From the NCBI GenBank assembly GCA_947367375.1, contig CANBDZ010000009.1:1-38748 (forward strand): a DNA stretch of 38,748 bases, written 5' to 3'. This DNA comes from an uncultured Bacteroidales bacterium. Lineage in GTDB: Bacteria; Bacteroidota; Bacteroidia; Bacteroidales; UBA932. Position numbers and translations under genes: made by a program. The notes beneath the pieces were generated by a model. The model was not told the origin of the DNA. It did no database searches and was given only the letters and a program-made list of their open reading frames with translations. Numbering within the stretch: position 1 is the first letter of the stretch; each line of letters begins with the position of its first letter. Positions 15,364-22,622 of the stretch are shown here, one piece after another.

Positions 15364-16581
15364 TCAGTCCGTACGTTTCCCTGCAGTTACAGACGAAATG
15401 TAGCCGTTGACCTTGATCGTATCAAGGGCCCCATCCTTCCAGATGACAGGCCAGCCTCCATTGACAGAAGACAGTCCCACATTCAGAATGCCGTTTACCA
15501 TCGCCATAGTGTTTTCCCCCATCGAAGCATAACCGAGAGGGACTTCGAAGATGTCCCCGCAGCGATAAATGACACCTTTGACGGACGGTGACTTAGAATT
15601 CGACACACAAAATACCCCGTCTCCCTCAACACACCAAGAAGCGACAGTAGTGCCTGTACTGAATGTATACAGCTGCTCGTCATCCCTCCATAATATGCCG
15701 GCCAAAGCAAGATTGCGGCAGGAGAGCACTCCCTCGACACAGACCACATCCTGAGACACCGACAGACGGCCTGTCAGAAGAGATGATCCTTGGGGCAGAG
15801 TCAGCACCGACTTGGTCTCTCCGTGAAAAAGCACAGGTCCCTGCACCCCCACCAATGAAGCAAGATAGCACACCTCTCCGCCAGCCGACATCAGGTCCCA
15901 CACCTTCTTGACATCCTCCCTCAACGCCGCCTGCTGCGGCACACCGTCCACAACAGAGTAGTAACGTTCAACGCTTCCAAGCGCAGAAGCGATAGATTCA
16001 GAATAGGCAAAGCATATATGACCATCGTCGCGATGAAGGCGGGAAAAGGTGCGGCCGGAGGCCTTTTCAAGCAGGATTTCGCCGTTTTTTCTATATGAAA
16101 ACCCTTCGCCTTCGCGGGAATGGCCTAATGTATAAATATCCTCACCGTCAACGATCATCCCCTGCAGGTATTCCCTGCCGGGATAGCGGAACACCTCCCT
16201 TCCGTCCTTCTTTATGACGGTCTCGCCATCAGTGGAAAAATCAGTGTAAAGATGGCCGTCTATCATCCTGTGCGAATCCGCATCAGAACTTGTATGGTAG
16301 GCATCCCCCACCGGGATCTTCATCATAGGGACCCCGTCTGCAAACACCACAAGGGAACATTTGACACTTCCCTTTTCCTTGTCTGAACGCCAGTCGTATC
16401 CGTCCTGATAGTCCAAGGCAGTTATATAACAGACAGTCTTGGCAGGATCCGCAGACCCCACATTCATTCCGGGACCAGTCCAGACACCTTCCGATGTATC
16501 TCTCACACTCTCTCCCAATTCGTGGATACCACAAGCCGTCAGCATCAGCCCCACACACAATACAAAAGCAGATCTTCCCAT
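15364..16581 (-). CDS. lipoprotein of unknown function, possible beta-propeller
   Basis: This 405-residue protein starts with a lipoprotein signal (LMLTACG, Cys17). I do not recognise the family. The rest is a series of short strands with recurring patterns such as VDGEDIYTLG, IDGHLYTDF, DGREVFRYPG and WKDGALDTIKVNG, that is, an exposed DG turn next to an aromatic residue. This resembles a WD/kelch-like beta-propeller, but that is an impression from repeat spacing. It lies just after the terminator of the suf-ispE operon and about 100 nt before the receptor gene, in the same direction. It may therefore be co-expressed with the receptor, kinase and regulator as a surface or periplasmic partner. 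No catalytic motif is visible. Confidence 0.6.
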   Translation of the reverse strand: MGRSAFVLCVGLMLTACGIHELGESVRDTSEGVWTGPGMNVGSADPAKTVCYITALDYQDGYDWRSDKEKGSVKCSLVVFADGVPMMKIPVGDAYHTSSDADSHRMIDGHLYTDFSTDGETVIKKDGREVFRYPGREYLQGMIVDGEDIYTLGHSREGEGFSYRKNGEILLEKASGRTFSRLHRDDGHICFAYSESIASALGSVERYYSVVDGVPQQAALREDVKKVWDLMSAGGEVCYLASLVGVQGPVLFHGETKSVLTLPQGSSLLTGRLSVSQDVVCVEGVLSCRNLALAGILWRDDEQLYTFSTGTTVASWCVEGDGVFCVSNSKSPSVKGVIYRCGDIFEVPLGYASMGENTMAMVNGILNVGLSSVNGGWPVIWKDGALDTIKVNGYISSVTAGKRTD

Positions 16582-16608
16582 ACTTTTTTCCTCAAAGGAA
16601 GGGAATAA

Positions 16609-16647
16609 AGAAAAAAGGCGGAAATATGTTCGTCACATATTCCAGCC
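16609..16647 (-). terminator. intrinsic terminator of the suf-ispE operon
   Basis: Read on the minus strand, ggc plus ggaatatgt pairs with acatatttcc plus gcc (one bulge and one mismatch) and is followed by six Ts. On the plus strand the arms are 16617-16628 and 16636-16647 and the A-run is 16611-16616. It lies 50 nt after the ispE stop codon. Confidence 0.75.
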
Positions 16648-16650
16648 TTT

Positions 16651-16674
16651 CGTCACAAATTTCTTTTTCTTTAA
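16651..16674. repeat. 24-nt intergenic repeat, copy 2
   Basis: It matches 8503-8526 at 23 of 24 positions, in the same orientation on the plus strand. A further ctttttctttaac follows at 16682-16694, so the pyrimidine half is itself repeated. Confidence 0.55.
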
Positions 16675-16698
16675 ATTTTTGCTTTTTCTTTAACGTTT

Positions 16699-17610
16699 TT
16701 ACGCCTTGTAAAGGGCAAACAACGCAGATCCTGAGCCTGACATACTCGCATAAGCGGCTCCGCAGTCATAGAGCGAGCGCTTGATTGCAGCCAGTTCCGG
16801 GTACTTTGCAAAGACCGTCTCCTCAAAATCATTCACGAGAATTCCATCCCACTCCTCAACAGGTCTTGCCAGTGCATCCCTCAACGGCACTTCCGGAAGA
16901 TGAGGCTTGATACCGCTATATGCATCCTTGGTAGAAACTGCGATTCCTGCCGGTGTCACCACCTGAAGATCATAACCGCTAAGGTCGACAGGCCATTCAG
17001 TGAGGACCTCGCCCCTTCCCTCTCCTATCATCGGACGGTTATATATGAAAAATGCACAGTCGCTGCCGAGGCGTGAAGCATACTCCGCCAGTTTCTGCTC
17101 TGAAAGTTCAAGTCCGCAGAGCTCGTTCAGCATCTTCAGGGCGAATGCAGCATCTGCAGATCCTCCTCCCAAACCCGCTCCTACAGGAGAGGTCTTCTCA
17201 AGGAAGATCTTTACAGGAGGGAGATTGAAGTCTTCTGCAAGAATGAAATAAGCCTTTGCTGTCAGATCCTTGAGCGGATCCCAGTCAACACCTTCCTCTC
17301 GGGCTATGGTGATCATCAGCTTTCCATCCTCTGAGATACCCTGTACAAGCTTCGGCGCAACTGCCTCTTCTGTCTCCACTCCGAAGACACCCTCGGGCTT
17401 CAAACTGCCCTGAGAGGCCGGCACAGCACTGTTGTACTTTGCGAACAGAGCTGCAGAAGTGGTGCTGAAATCATCACCTGCGATGATCTCCAAGGTGTCC
17501 TTTATGCCGAAATACGGCACGAAAAGGGTCTCAAGGTCGTGGAAACCGTCCTCCCTTTTCCTCAGCACATTCAGACCGAGATTTATCTTGACGTTAGGAT
17601 TGGTTATCAT
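16699..17610 (-). CDS. ispE: 4-diphosphocytidyl-2-C-methyl-D-erythritol kinase
   Basis: This 303-residue GHMP kinase carries out the fourth step of the non-mevalonate isoprenoid pathway: ATP-dependent phosphorylation of CDP-methylerythritol. Seen are NVKINLGLNVL at the N-terminus (Lys8, Asn10), the GHMP phosphate loop SPVGAGLGGGSAD (141-153), LGSDCAFFI, and MSGSGSALFAL near the C-terminus. It is a little longer than the usual ~285 residues, with an insertion around 65-100. The start codon overlaps the sufD-like stop by 4 nt, so this isoprenoid gene is the last member of the Fe-S operon. That is sensible in that two later enzymes of the same pathway, IspG and IspH, need Fe-S clusters. Confidence 0.92.
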   Translation of the reverse strand: MITNPNVKINLGLNVLRKREDGFHDLETLFVPYFGIKDTLEIIAGDDFSTTSAALFAKYNSAVPASQGSLKPEGVFGVETEEAVAPKLVQGISEDGKLMITIAREEGVDWDPLKDLTAKAYFILAEDFNLPPVKIFLEKTSPVGAGLGGGSADAAFALKMLNELCGLELSEQKLAEYASRLGSDCAFFIYNRPMIGEGRGEVLTEWPVDLSGYDLQVVTPAGIAVSTKDAYSGIKPHLPEVPLRDALARPVEEWDGILVNDFEETVFAKYPELAAIKRSLYDCGAAYASMSGSGSALFALYKA

Positions 17611-18218
17611 ATATTCCTTACTGCTTCTTCGAACTTCAATGCTACGGCCTCTCGTTCCTCTTCCGGAATGTTTTCGAGCACAGGAGCGATGAATGATATC
17701 ATCTGAAGAACCCTTGCATCTTCGAGAGTGATGCCGCGCGAACGCATGTAGAACTGTTCCTCTTCATTGAGTCGGCCGATGGTCGCGCCGTGAGAACATT
17801 TCACATCGTCTGCATATATTTCAAGCTGCGGTTTGGTGTCCACCTTTGCTCCGTCGGTAAGAAGGAGGTTATGGTTTTCCTGGTACGCCTCTGTTCTCTG
17901 TGCATCCTGAGCGACGATGATCTTTCCGTAGAAATCCACCTTTGAAGTACCTCCGGCAATGCCTTTGAAAAGCTGACGGGAGTTGCAGTGCGGCAGGTCG
18001 TGGTGCATATCCACCGCAATCTTAACCTTCTCTTCACCTCCGCAGACATAGGCTCCATAAATGTTCGCCTCAGCCCCTTCTCCGACCAGACGGACATCCA
18101 GTTTCACGTCGCAGCTCACTCCAGGGTACACCAGAAGCACCATGTCCTTTCTATCTCCGGACTGGACTTCGATGTTGCGGACAAGCTGACCGTCTGAAAC
18201 GATTATAACTTCAGTCAT
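17607..18218 (-). CDS. sufD: SufD-like Fe-S assembly protein, half length
   Basis: This 203-residue protein matches only the core beta-helix and C-terminal part of SufB/SufD proteins: EAYQENHNLLLTDGAKVDTKPQLEIYADDVKCSHGATIG, the conserved HG motif, then EEQFYMRSRGI. SufD normally has about 420-450 residues, and here the N-terminal domain is missing. Only 12 nt separate it from the sufC stop, so no lost N-terminal half is hidden in another frame. It would still be expected to pair with SufB and SufC in the SufBCD scaffold that builds Fe-S clusters. The intact frame and tight operon spacing argue for a working short protein, not a pseudogene. Confidence 0.85.
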   Translation of the reverse strand: MTEVIIVSDGQLVRNIEVQSGDRKDMVLLVYPGVSCDVKLDVRLVGEGAEANIYGAYVCGGEEKVKIAVDMHHDLPHCNSRQLFKGIAGGTSKVDFYGKIIVAQDAQRTEAYQENHNLLLTDGAKVDTKPQLEIYADDVKCSHGATIGRLNEEEQFYMRSRGITLEDARVLQMISFIAPVLENIPEEEREAVALKFEEAVRNI

Positions 18219-18230
18219 AGCGCAGGCCTC

Positions 18231-18980
18231 CTACAGATTATCGTAACCCTTTTCCTCAATCTCAGCTACAAGTTCGCGACCTGCAGTCTTGACGATCTTA
18301 CCGTCCTTGAGTACGTGAACAACATCAGGAACAATGTAGTCCAGGAGTCTCTGGTAGTGGGTAATCACAATGGCTGCTTTCTCTGGAGTGTGAAGGGCAT
18401 TTACGCCATTCGCAACGATACGGAGCGCGTCCACATCAAGTCCGCTGTCTGTCTCGTCAAGGATGGCAAGTGTAGGGTCGAGCATAGCCATCTGGAAGAT
18501 CTCGTTACGCTTCTTCTCTCCTCCTGAGAATCCCACATTCACCTCACGCTTTGCAAACTCCGGCTTCATCTGCACGAATGCCATCTTCTCACGCATAAGC
18601 TTGAGGAAGTCACCTGCCTTGAGTGGCTCCAGGCCCTTACCGGTACGGTGAGAGTTCACTGCAGTCTTCATGAAGTTGGTGATGGTCACACCCGGAATCT
18701 CCACAGGGTACTGGAATGAAAGGAATATGCCTGCCCAGGCTCTTTCCTCCGGTGACATAGCCAGAAGATCCTGACCGAGGAACTCGATGCTGCCGGCAGT
18801 CACAGTGAACTGCGGCTTGCCTGCAAGGACAGCGGAAAGAGTACTCTTTCCTGCACCGTTAGGTCCCATCACAGCATGTATTTCACCCTTGCGGATGGTA
18901 AGGTCGACTCCCTTGAGAATCTCCTTGTCTTCAACTGAGGCTCTGAGGCCTTCTATTTTCAATAATATATCGTTTGCCAT
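18231..18980 (-). CDS. sufC: Fe-S cluster assembly ATPase SufC
   Basis: This 249-residue ABC-type ATPase has Walker A GPNGAGKS (39-46), Q-loop region [12 protein letters not shown], signature GFSGGEKKR (150-158), Walker B LAILDE (171-176) and the following [10 protein letters not shown], which is diagnostic of SufC. It supplies energy to the SufB-SufD scaffold in the cytosol. It sits between pnuC and sufD on the minus strand; the usual order is sufB-sufC-sufD without an interruption. Confidence 0.96.
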   Translation of the reverse strand: MANDILLKIEGLRASVEDKEILKGVDLTIRKGEIHAVMGPNGAGKSTLSAVLAGKPQFTVTAGSIEFLGQDLLAMSPEERAWAGIFLSFQYPVEIPGVTITNFMKTAVNSHRTGKGLEPLKAGDFLKLMREKMAFVQMKPEFAKREVNVGFSGGEKKRNEIFQMAMLDPTLAILDETDSGLDVDALRIVANGVNALHTPEKAAIVITHYQRLLDYIVPDVVHVLKDGKIVKTAGRELVAEIEEKGYDNL

Positions 18981-19003
18981 ATAGCTATTTATTTATCAAT
19001 ATT

Positions 19004-19032
19004 TTAGATTGCCGGTCAAGCCGGCAATGACT
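19004..19032. repeat. REP-like palindromic hairpin between pnuC and sufC
   Basis: An 8-bp perfect stem attgccgg (19008-19015) with ccggcaat (19021-19028) has a 5-nt loop. Read on the minus strand with its flanks it begins gtcattgccggcttg and ends ccggcaatcta. This resembles a dispersed palindrome found between genes in many bacteria. No T-run follows on either strand, so it is not a standard terminator. Confidence 0.6.
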
Positions 19033-19040
19033 GTTTTATC

Positions 19041-19664
19041 TTAGGCGTTCTGTCTGTACAGTTTATACCAGGTGAACAGTGACCAGATGCCGTTTATCAG
19101 GTACAGGCAGCTGACTATCGGCATAAAGACCAGTCCCGCCTTCAGGTAGAGGGTCAGGTTGGCTATGTTCACAAAGAGCCAGGCGATCCAGCAGTCCCAC
19201 TTTTTAAGTGCAGACAAAGTCTGTGCAGTAAGTATCAAAGCTGTCACGCAGCAATCCAGATACGGCAGCGGATTAGACGTCCTGCTCATAAGCCAGCCCC
19301 AGACAGAGGCCATGACAAGCACCGAGACAACAGCCAGTCCTCTCTGAGGCCATGTCAGCATCGACACCTTCAGCTCTCCGCTTCCGGAAGCGCTCTCCTC
19401 CTCTTTCTTAGGATGAGACCATCTGTACTGTCCCATTATATTTATACCTAACGATATAGGCTGCAATATAAGGTTGGCGTACAGATTCTTCTGCCAGAAC
19501 ATAAAGAAAAGCAGAGCAGTGTAGATATAACCTATATAAAAGTTATATCTGCTGTTGCGGCCTGCCAGAAAAACGGTAGTCAGACCGAACACCGCCGACA
19601 AAAGGTCTATCAGCAGCACCGGCTTTCCTCCAAGCTCAAACAGTATTATACTCAATGCGTCCAT
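19041..19664 (-). CDS. pnuC: PnuC-family vitamin transporter (nicotinamide riboside-type)
   Basis: This 207-residue protein has about seven hydrophobic helices. Family features are the SRYNFYIGYIYTALLFFMFWQKNLYANLILQ stretch, GQYRWSH after it, and KKWDCWIAWLFVNIANLTLYLKAGL near the C-terminus. PnuC proteins let nicotinamide riboside (or thiamine or riboflavin in relatives) cross the inner membrane by facilitated diffusion. The substrate cannot be decided here; no NadR, TPP or FMN riboswitch was seen upstream. It starts 2 nt after the sufB stop and lies between sufB and sufC, an unusual place. Translational coupling to sufB is likely. Confidence 0.85.
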   Translation of the reverse strand: MDALSIILFELGGKPVLLIDLLSAVFGLTTVFLAGRNSRYNFYIGYIYTALLFFMFWQKNLYANLILQPISLGINIMGQYRWSHPKKEEESASGSGELKVSMLTWPQRGLAVVSVLVMASVWGWLMSRTSNPLPYLDCCVTALILTAQTLSALKKWDCWIAWLFVNIANLTLYLKAGLVFMPIVSCLYLINGIWSLFTWYKLYRQNA

Positions 19665-19666
19665 TT

Positions 19667-21106
19667 TTATCCTACCGATCCCTCAAGGCTTACCTGCAGA
19701 AGTTTCTGTGCCTCGACCGCAAACTCCATAGGGAGCTTGGCGAGCACTTCGCGTGCATAACCGTTTACAATAAGTCCCACAGCCTCTTCAGGGCCTATTC
19801 CTCTCTGATTGCAGTAGAAGAGCTGATCTTCGCTGATCTTTGATGTAGTCGCCTCGTGCTCTACAACTGCAGTCTTGTTTGCATTCTCAATGTAAGGGAA
19901 GGTGTGCGCACCGCACTTGTCACCGATAAGAAGGCTGTCGCACTGCGAGAAGTTGCGTGCATTGTCAGCTCCCGGCATCATCTTCACAAGGCCGCGGTAG
20001 CTGTTCTGACTGCGTCCAGCTGAAATACCCTTGCTGATGATACGGCTGCGTGTGTTGCGTCCGATGTGGATCATCTTTGTTCCTGTGTCAGCCTGCTGGT
20101 AGTTGTTTGTCACCGCCACTGAGTAGAACTCTGATGAAGAATTGTCTCCCTTTAGGATGGTAGAAGGGTACTTCCAGGTGATTGCAGATCCTGTCTCGAC
20201 CTGAGTCCACGAAAGGTGGCTGCCGTTACCCTTGCATATACCTCTCTTTGTAACGAAGTTATATATACCTCCCTTTCCTTCCTTGTCGCCCGGGTACCAG
20301 TTCTGGACAGTCGAGTACTTGACCTCTGCGTCCTTTTCGACGATGATCTCCACCACCGCGGCATGAAGCTGGTTCTCGTCACGCATAGGAGCGGTACATC
20401 CCTCCATATAGCTTACATATGAGCCCTCGTCCGCTACGATCAGCGTCCTCTCGAACTGACCGGTTCCGGCAGCATTTATTCGGAAATAGCTCGACAGCTC
20501 CATAGGGCAGCGTACGCCCTTAGGGATATATACGAATGATCCGTCGCTGAATACGGCTGAGTTCAAGGCTGCATAGAAGTTGTCACCTACAGGAACCACA
20601 GAAGCAAGGTACTTGCGGATGAGGTCAGGATGCTCCTTCACGGCCTCAGAGAATGAACAGAATATGATTCCCTTCTCTGCGAGCGCTGAGCGGAATGTAG
20701 TCGTCACTGACACAGAGTCAAACACTGCGTCAACTGCGACACCCGCGAGCGCCTCCCTCTCGTGAAGAGGAATGCCGAGCTTGTCAAATGTCTTTGCAAG
20801 CTCAGGATCTATCTCCTTCGGACGGTCTTCCGCCTTCTTCGGAGCCGCATAATAGATGATGTCCTGAAAATCGATCTCAGGTATGTCAAGATGCGCCCAC
20901 TTCGGGAGCGGCATCTTCTGCCAGCGGCGGAATGCCTCCAGACGGAACTCCAGCATCCACTCCGGCTCTTCCTTCTTCGCCGAAATCAGGCGTATTATGT
21001 CTTCATTAAGGCCCTTCGGTATGAACTCCTGCTCCACATCCGTCACAAAGCCGTGTTCATACTCCTTGTCGGCAAGGCCTTCCAATATTTCTTTATCTTT
21101 ACTCAT
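19667..21106 (-). CDS. sufB: Fe-S cluster assembly scaffold SufB
   Basis: This 479-residue protein matches SufB along its full length. Seen are the N-terminal helical region, [70 protein letters not shown] [24 protein letters not shown], and the C-terminal [19 protein letters not shown] with the conserved Cys, followed by [22 protein letters not shown]. SufB is the main scaffold on which the SufBCD complex assembles Fe-S clusters. It is the first gene of the sufB-pnuC-sufC-sufD-ispE operon. SufS and SufE, which supply sulfur, are not in the window. Confidence 0.96.
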   Translation of the reverse strand: MSKDKEILEGLADKEYEHGFVTDVEQEFIPKGLNEDIIRLISAKKEEPEWMLEFRLEAFRRWQKMPLPKWAHLDIPEIDFQDIIYYAAPKKAEDRPKEIDPELAKTFDKLGIPLHEREALAGVAVDAVFDSVSVTTTFRSALAEKGIIFCSFSEAVKEHPDLIRKYLASVVPVGDNFYAALNSAVFSDGSFVYIPKGVRCPMELSSYFRINAAGTGQFERTLIVADEGSYVSYMEGCTAPMRDENQLHAAVVEIIVEKDAEVKYSTVQNWYPGDKEGKGGIYNFVTKRGICKGNGSHLSWTQVETGSAITWKYPSTILKGDNSSSEFYSVAVTNNYQQADTGTKMIHIGRNTRSRIISKGISAGRSQNSYRGLVKMMPGADNARNFSQCDSLLIGDKCGAHTFPYIENANKTAVVEHEATTSKISEDQLFYCNQRGIGPEEAVGLIVNGYAREVLAKLPMEFAVEAQKLLQVSLEGSVG

Positions 21107-21182
21107 ATCTCTTTTCCTTAACAGGCCGGAATAACAACAAAATTGCTATCCCGCAACTTTAGAGCCTGAATGCCCTAACTTG

Positions 21183-21213
21183 CAAAGATAGCAATTTCGG
21201 TATAATTAAGAAA
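21183..21213 (-). promoter_or_regulatory. promoter of the suf operon
   Basis: On the minus strand a TTTC (21213-21210, near TTTG) lies 19 nt before TATCTTTG (21190-21183). Transcription would start around 21177 and give a leader of about 70 nt before sufB. It lies just beyond the stop codon of the upstream MORN/TonB gene. Confidence 0.6.
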
Positions 21214-21219
21214 CAGTTC

Positions 21220-22071
21220 TTAGAGAACAAACTGCACAGGAACTGTGAGTCTTACTGCCTTCTTCTCTCCATCCTGTTCAGCAGGAGTCCAGTCCGGAGA
21301 CTTGGAGATAGCCTTTACAACTTCTCTGTCAAGAGTCTTGTCGATTCCCTTTATGACAGTCACATCCTCGACCTTACCCTCTTTTGTGACTACAAACTGC
21401 GCGATCACTACGCCCTGCAGCTGATGAACTCTTGCAGAAGCCGGATAGCGCACCTGCGACTCAACCCATAATGAGAAATCTTCGATGTCACCTCCGAGGA
21501 AGGTAGGCATAACGATGTCCAGCATCAGGCGTTTACGCTTTTCCGAGTATTTGATCTTAGCTACTTCCAAAAACTTCTTCTGCTGAGCTGTCAGCTCTAC
21601 TCTTGGATGATATGGACGCTTGGCCTTTATTTCAGGTGGAGTGGTGTCGTACTCAGCGATCTTTGTGATAAGCTTTCCTTTATCATATGCCGCAACCAGC
21701 ACTGAACCGTCCGGTCTGTAAAGTGTGTCGATTCCGTGGTAACGACCCTTACGGAATCCTCCGACCATCACTGCTCCGTTCTCACGGAACACGGCCGCGT
21801 GACCAGTTGCGCGGCCCTTTGAAAACTCTCCGACATAGCACTCTCCACTTGGTCTGTAACAGATGCAGTCACCATCAGGTTCTGCATTGGTGAACTTACC
21901 CATTATGATGCCATCCTTTTCAGAATAAAGGACACCATCTCCCTGGTACCACTCACCTTCGTAACGGAAATCACTGCCTACAATGACAGTGTCGCGGTGT
22001 ACCTGCGCGTTCAGGGACATTGACGACAGCACAACCATCGCCAACATCAGGAGTGAGCATTTCGTCTTCAT
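21220..22071 (-). CDS. periplasmic MORN-repeat protein with TonB C-terminal domain
   Basis: This 283-residue protein has a signal peptide (1-23, ending LNAQ), then four or five MORN-type repeats (about 36-135, units such as YEGEWYQGDGVLYS, GECYVGEFSKGRATG, MVGGFRKGRYHGIDTLYRPDG). A TonB C-terminal domain follows (about 193-283, with WVESQVRYPASARVHQLQGVVIAQFVVTKEGKVEDVTVIKG). True energy transducers anchor in the inner membrane by an N-terminal helix and have a proline-rich linker; neither is present. It may therefore be a soluble periplasmic protein that uses the TonB-C fold for binding. It is a single gene between nrdG and the suf operon. Confidence 0.8.
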   Translation of the reverse strand: MKTKCSLLMLAMVVLSSMSLNAQVHRDTVIVGSDFRYEGEWYQGDGVLYSEKDGIIMGKFTNAEPDGDCICYRPSGECYVGEFSKGRATGHAAVFRENGAVMVGGFRKGRYHGIDTLYRPDGSVLVAAYDKGKLITKIAEYDTTPPEIKAKRPYHPRVELTAQQKKFLEVAKIKYSEKRKRLMLDIVMPTFLGGDIEDFSLWVESQVRYPASARVHQLQGVVIAQFVVTKEGKVEDVTVIKGIDKTLDREVVKAISKSPDWTPAEQDGEKKAVRLTVPVQFVL

Positions 22072-22157
22072 AACAATTCAAGTTTTGAATCTTAATGCTC
22101 TAAAAATAGGAAAATTAATCCGGAAATGCAAATTTCGGAAGAAAATGGAGTCAGAAG

Positions 22158-22622
22158 CTACTTCGTAAGCTTATAGGTAATGTCCTTAAAAGTCAGGTCT
22201 GGAAGCACCTGCAGGACACGCTGATTGGTAGTCGGTGACGAGAGCGGACCTCTCTCCTCGATGTATGGGCCGAGCTTTATATAATTGAAATTTTTCAGCT
22301 CAATGGCCGAATCCATCTCTTCCCTGCCCGAGTACCATCCTGTCTTGAGTTCAGGATAGTTCTTTCTCAAATAAGCGGCGAGAGCATTGATTTCTGACGC
22401 ACGGCCATCACCTCCCATAAAGCATACACAGGTAATCGCCTTGCCATAAAGTCCCATGAGGACTTCAAGGGCATCGGCATCCAGGACGTCACCTATGTTC
22501 TGCTGGAGGTGGGTACTATGACAACCGGGGCATCGGTTAGGACACCCCGTTATGTTCAGAGCCAAAGAAACCTCATCCGGAATCTCGGCAAAGACTATGT
22601 CATAATTGTAGAATCTTACCAT
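22158..22622 (-). CDS. nrdG: anaerobic ribonucleoside-triphosphate reductase activating protein
   Basis: This 154-residue radical-SAM enzyme has the CxxxCxxC cluster motif CPNRCPGC (Cys27, Cys31, Cys34). NrdG uses S-adenosylmethionine and a [4Fe-4S] cluster to make the glycyl radical in NrdD. The VCFMGGDG block after the cluster loop is the usual SAM-contacting glycine-rich strand. The start overlaps the nrdD stop by 7 nt, so the two are translated as a pair. Confidence 0.94.
   Translation of the reverse strand: MVRFYNYDIVFAEIPDEVSLALNITGCPNRCPGCHSTHLQQNIGDVLDADALEVLMGLYGKAITCVCFMGGDGRASEINALAAYLRKNYPELKTGWYSGREEMDSAIELKNFNYIKLGPYIEERGPLSSPTTNQRVLQVLPDLTFKDITYKLTK

Noticed and set aside
22072..22157. 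search for a promoter of the MORN/TonB gene
   Set aside because: No TAnnTTTG on the minus strand was found; only AT-rich sequence and caaattt-like fragments.
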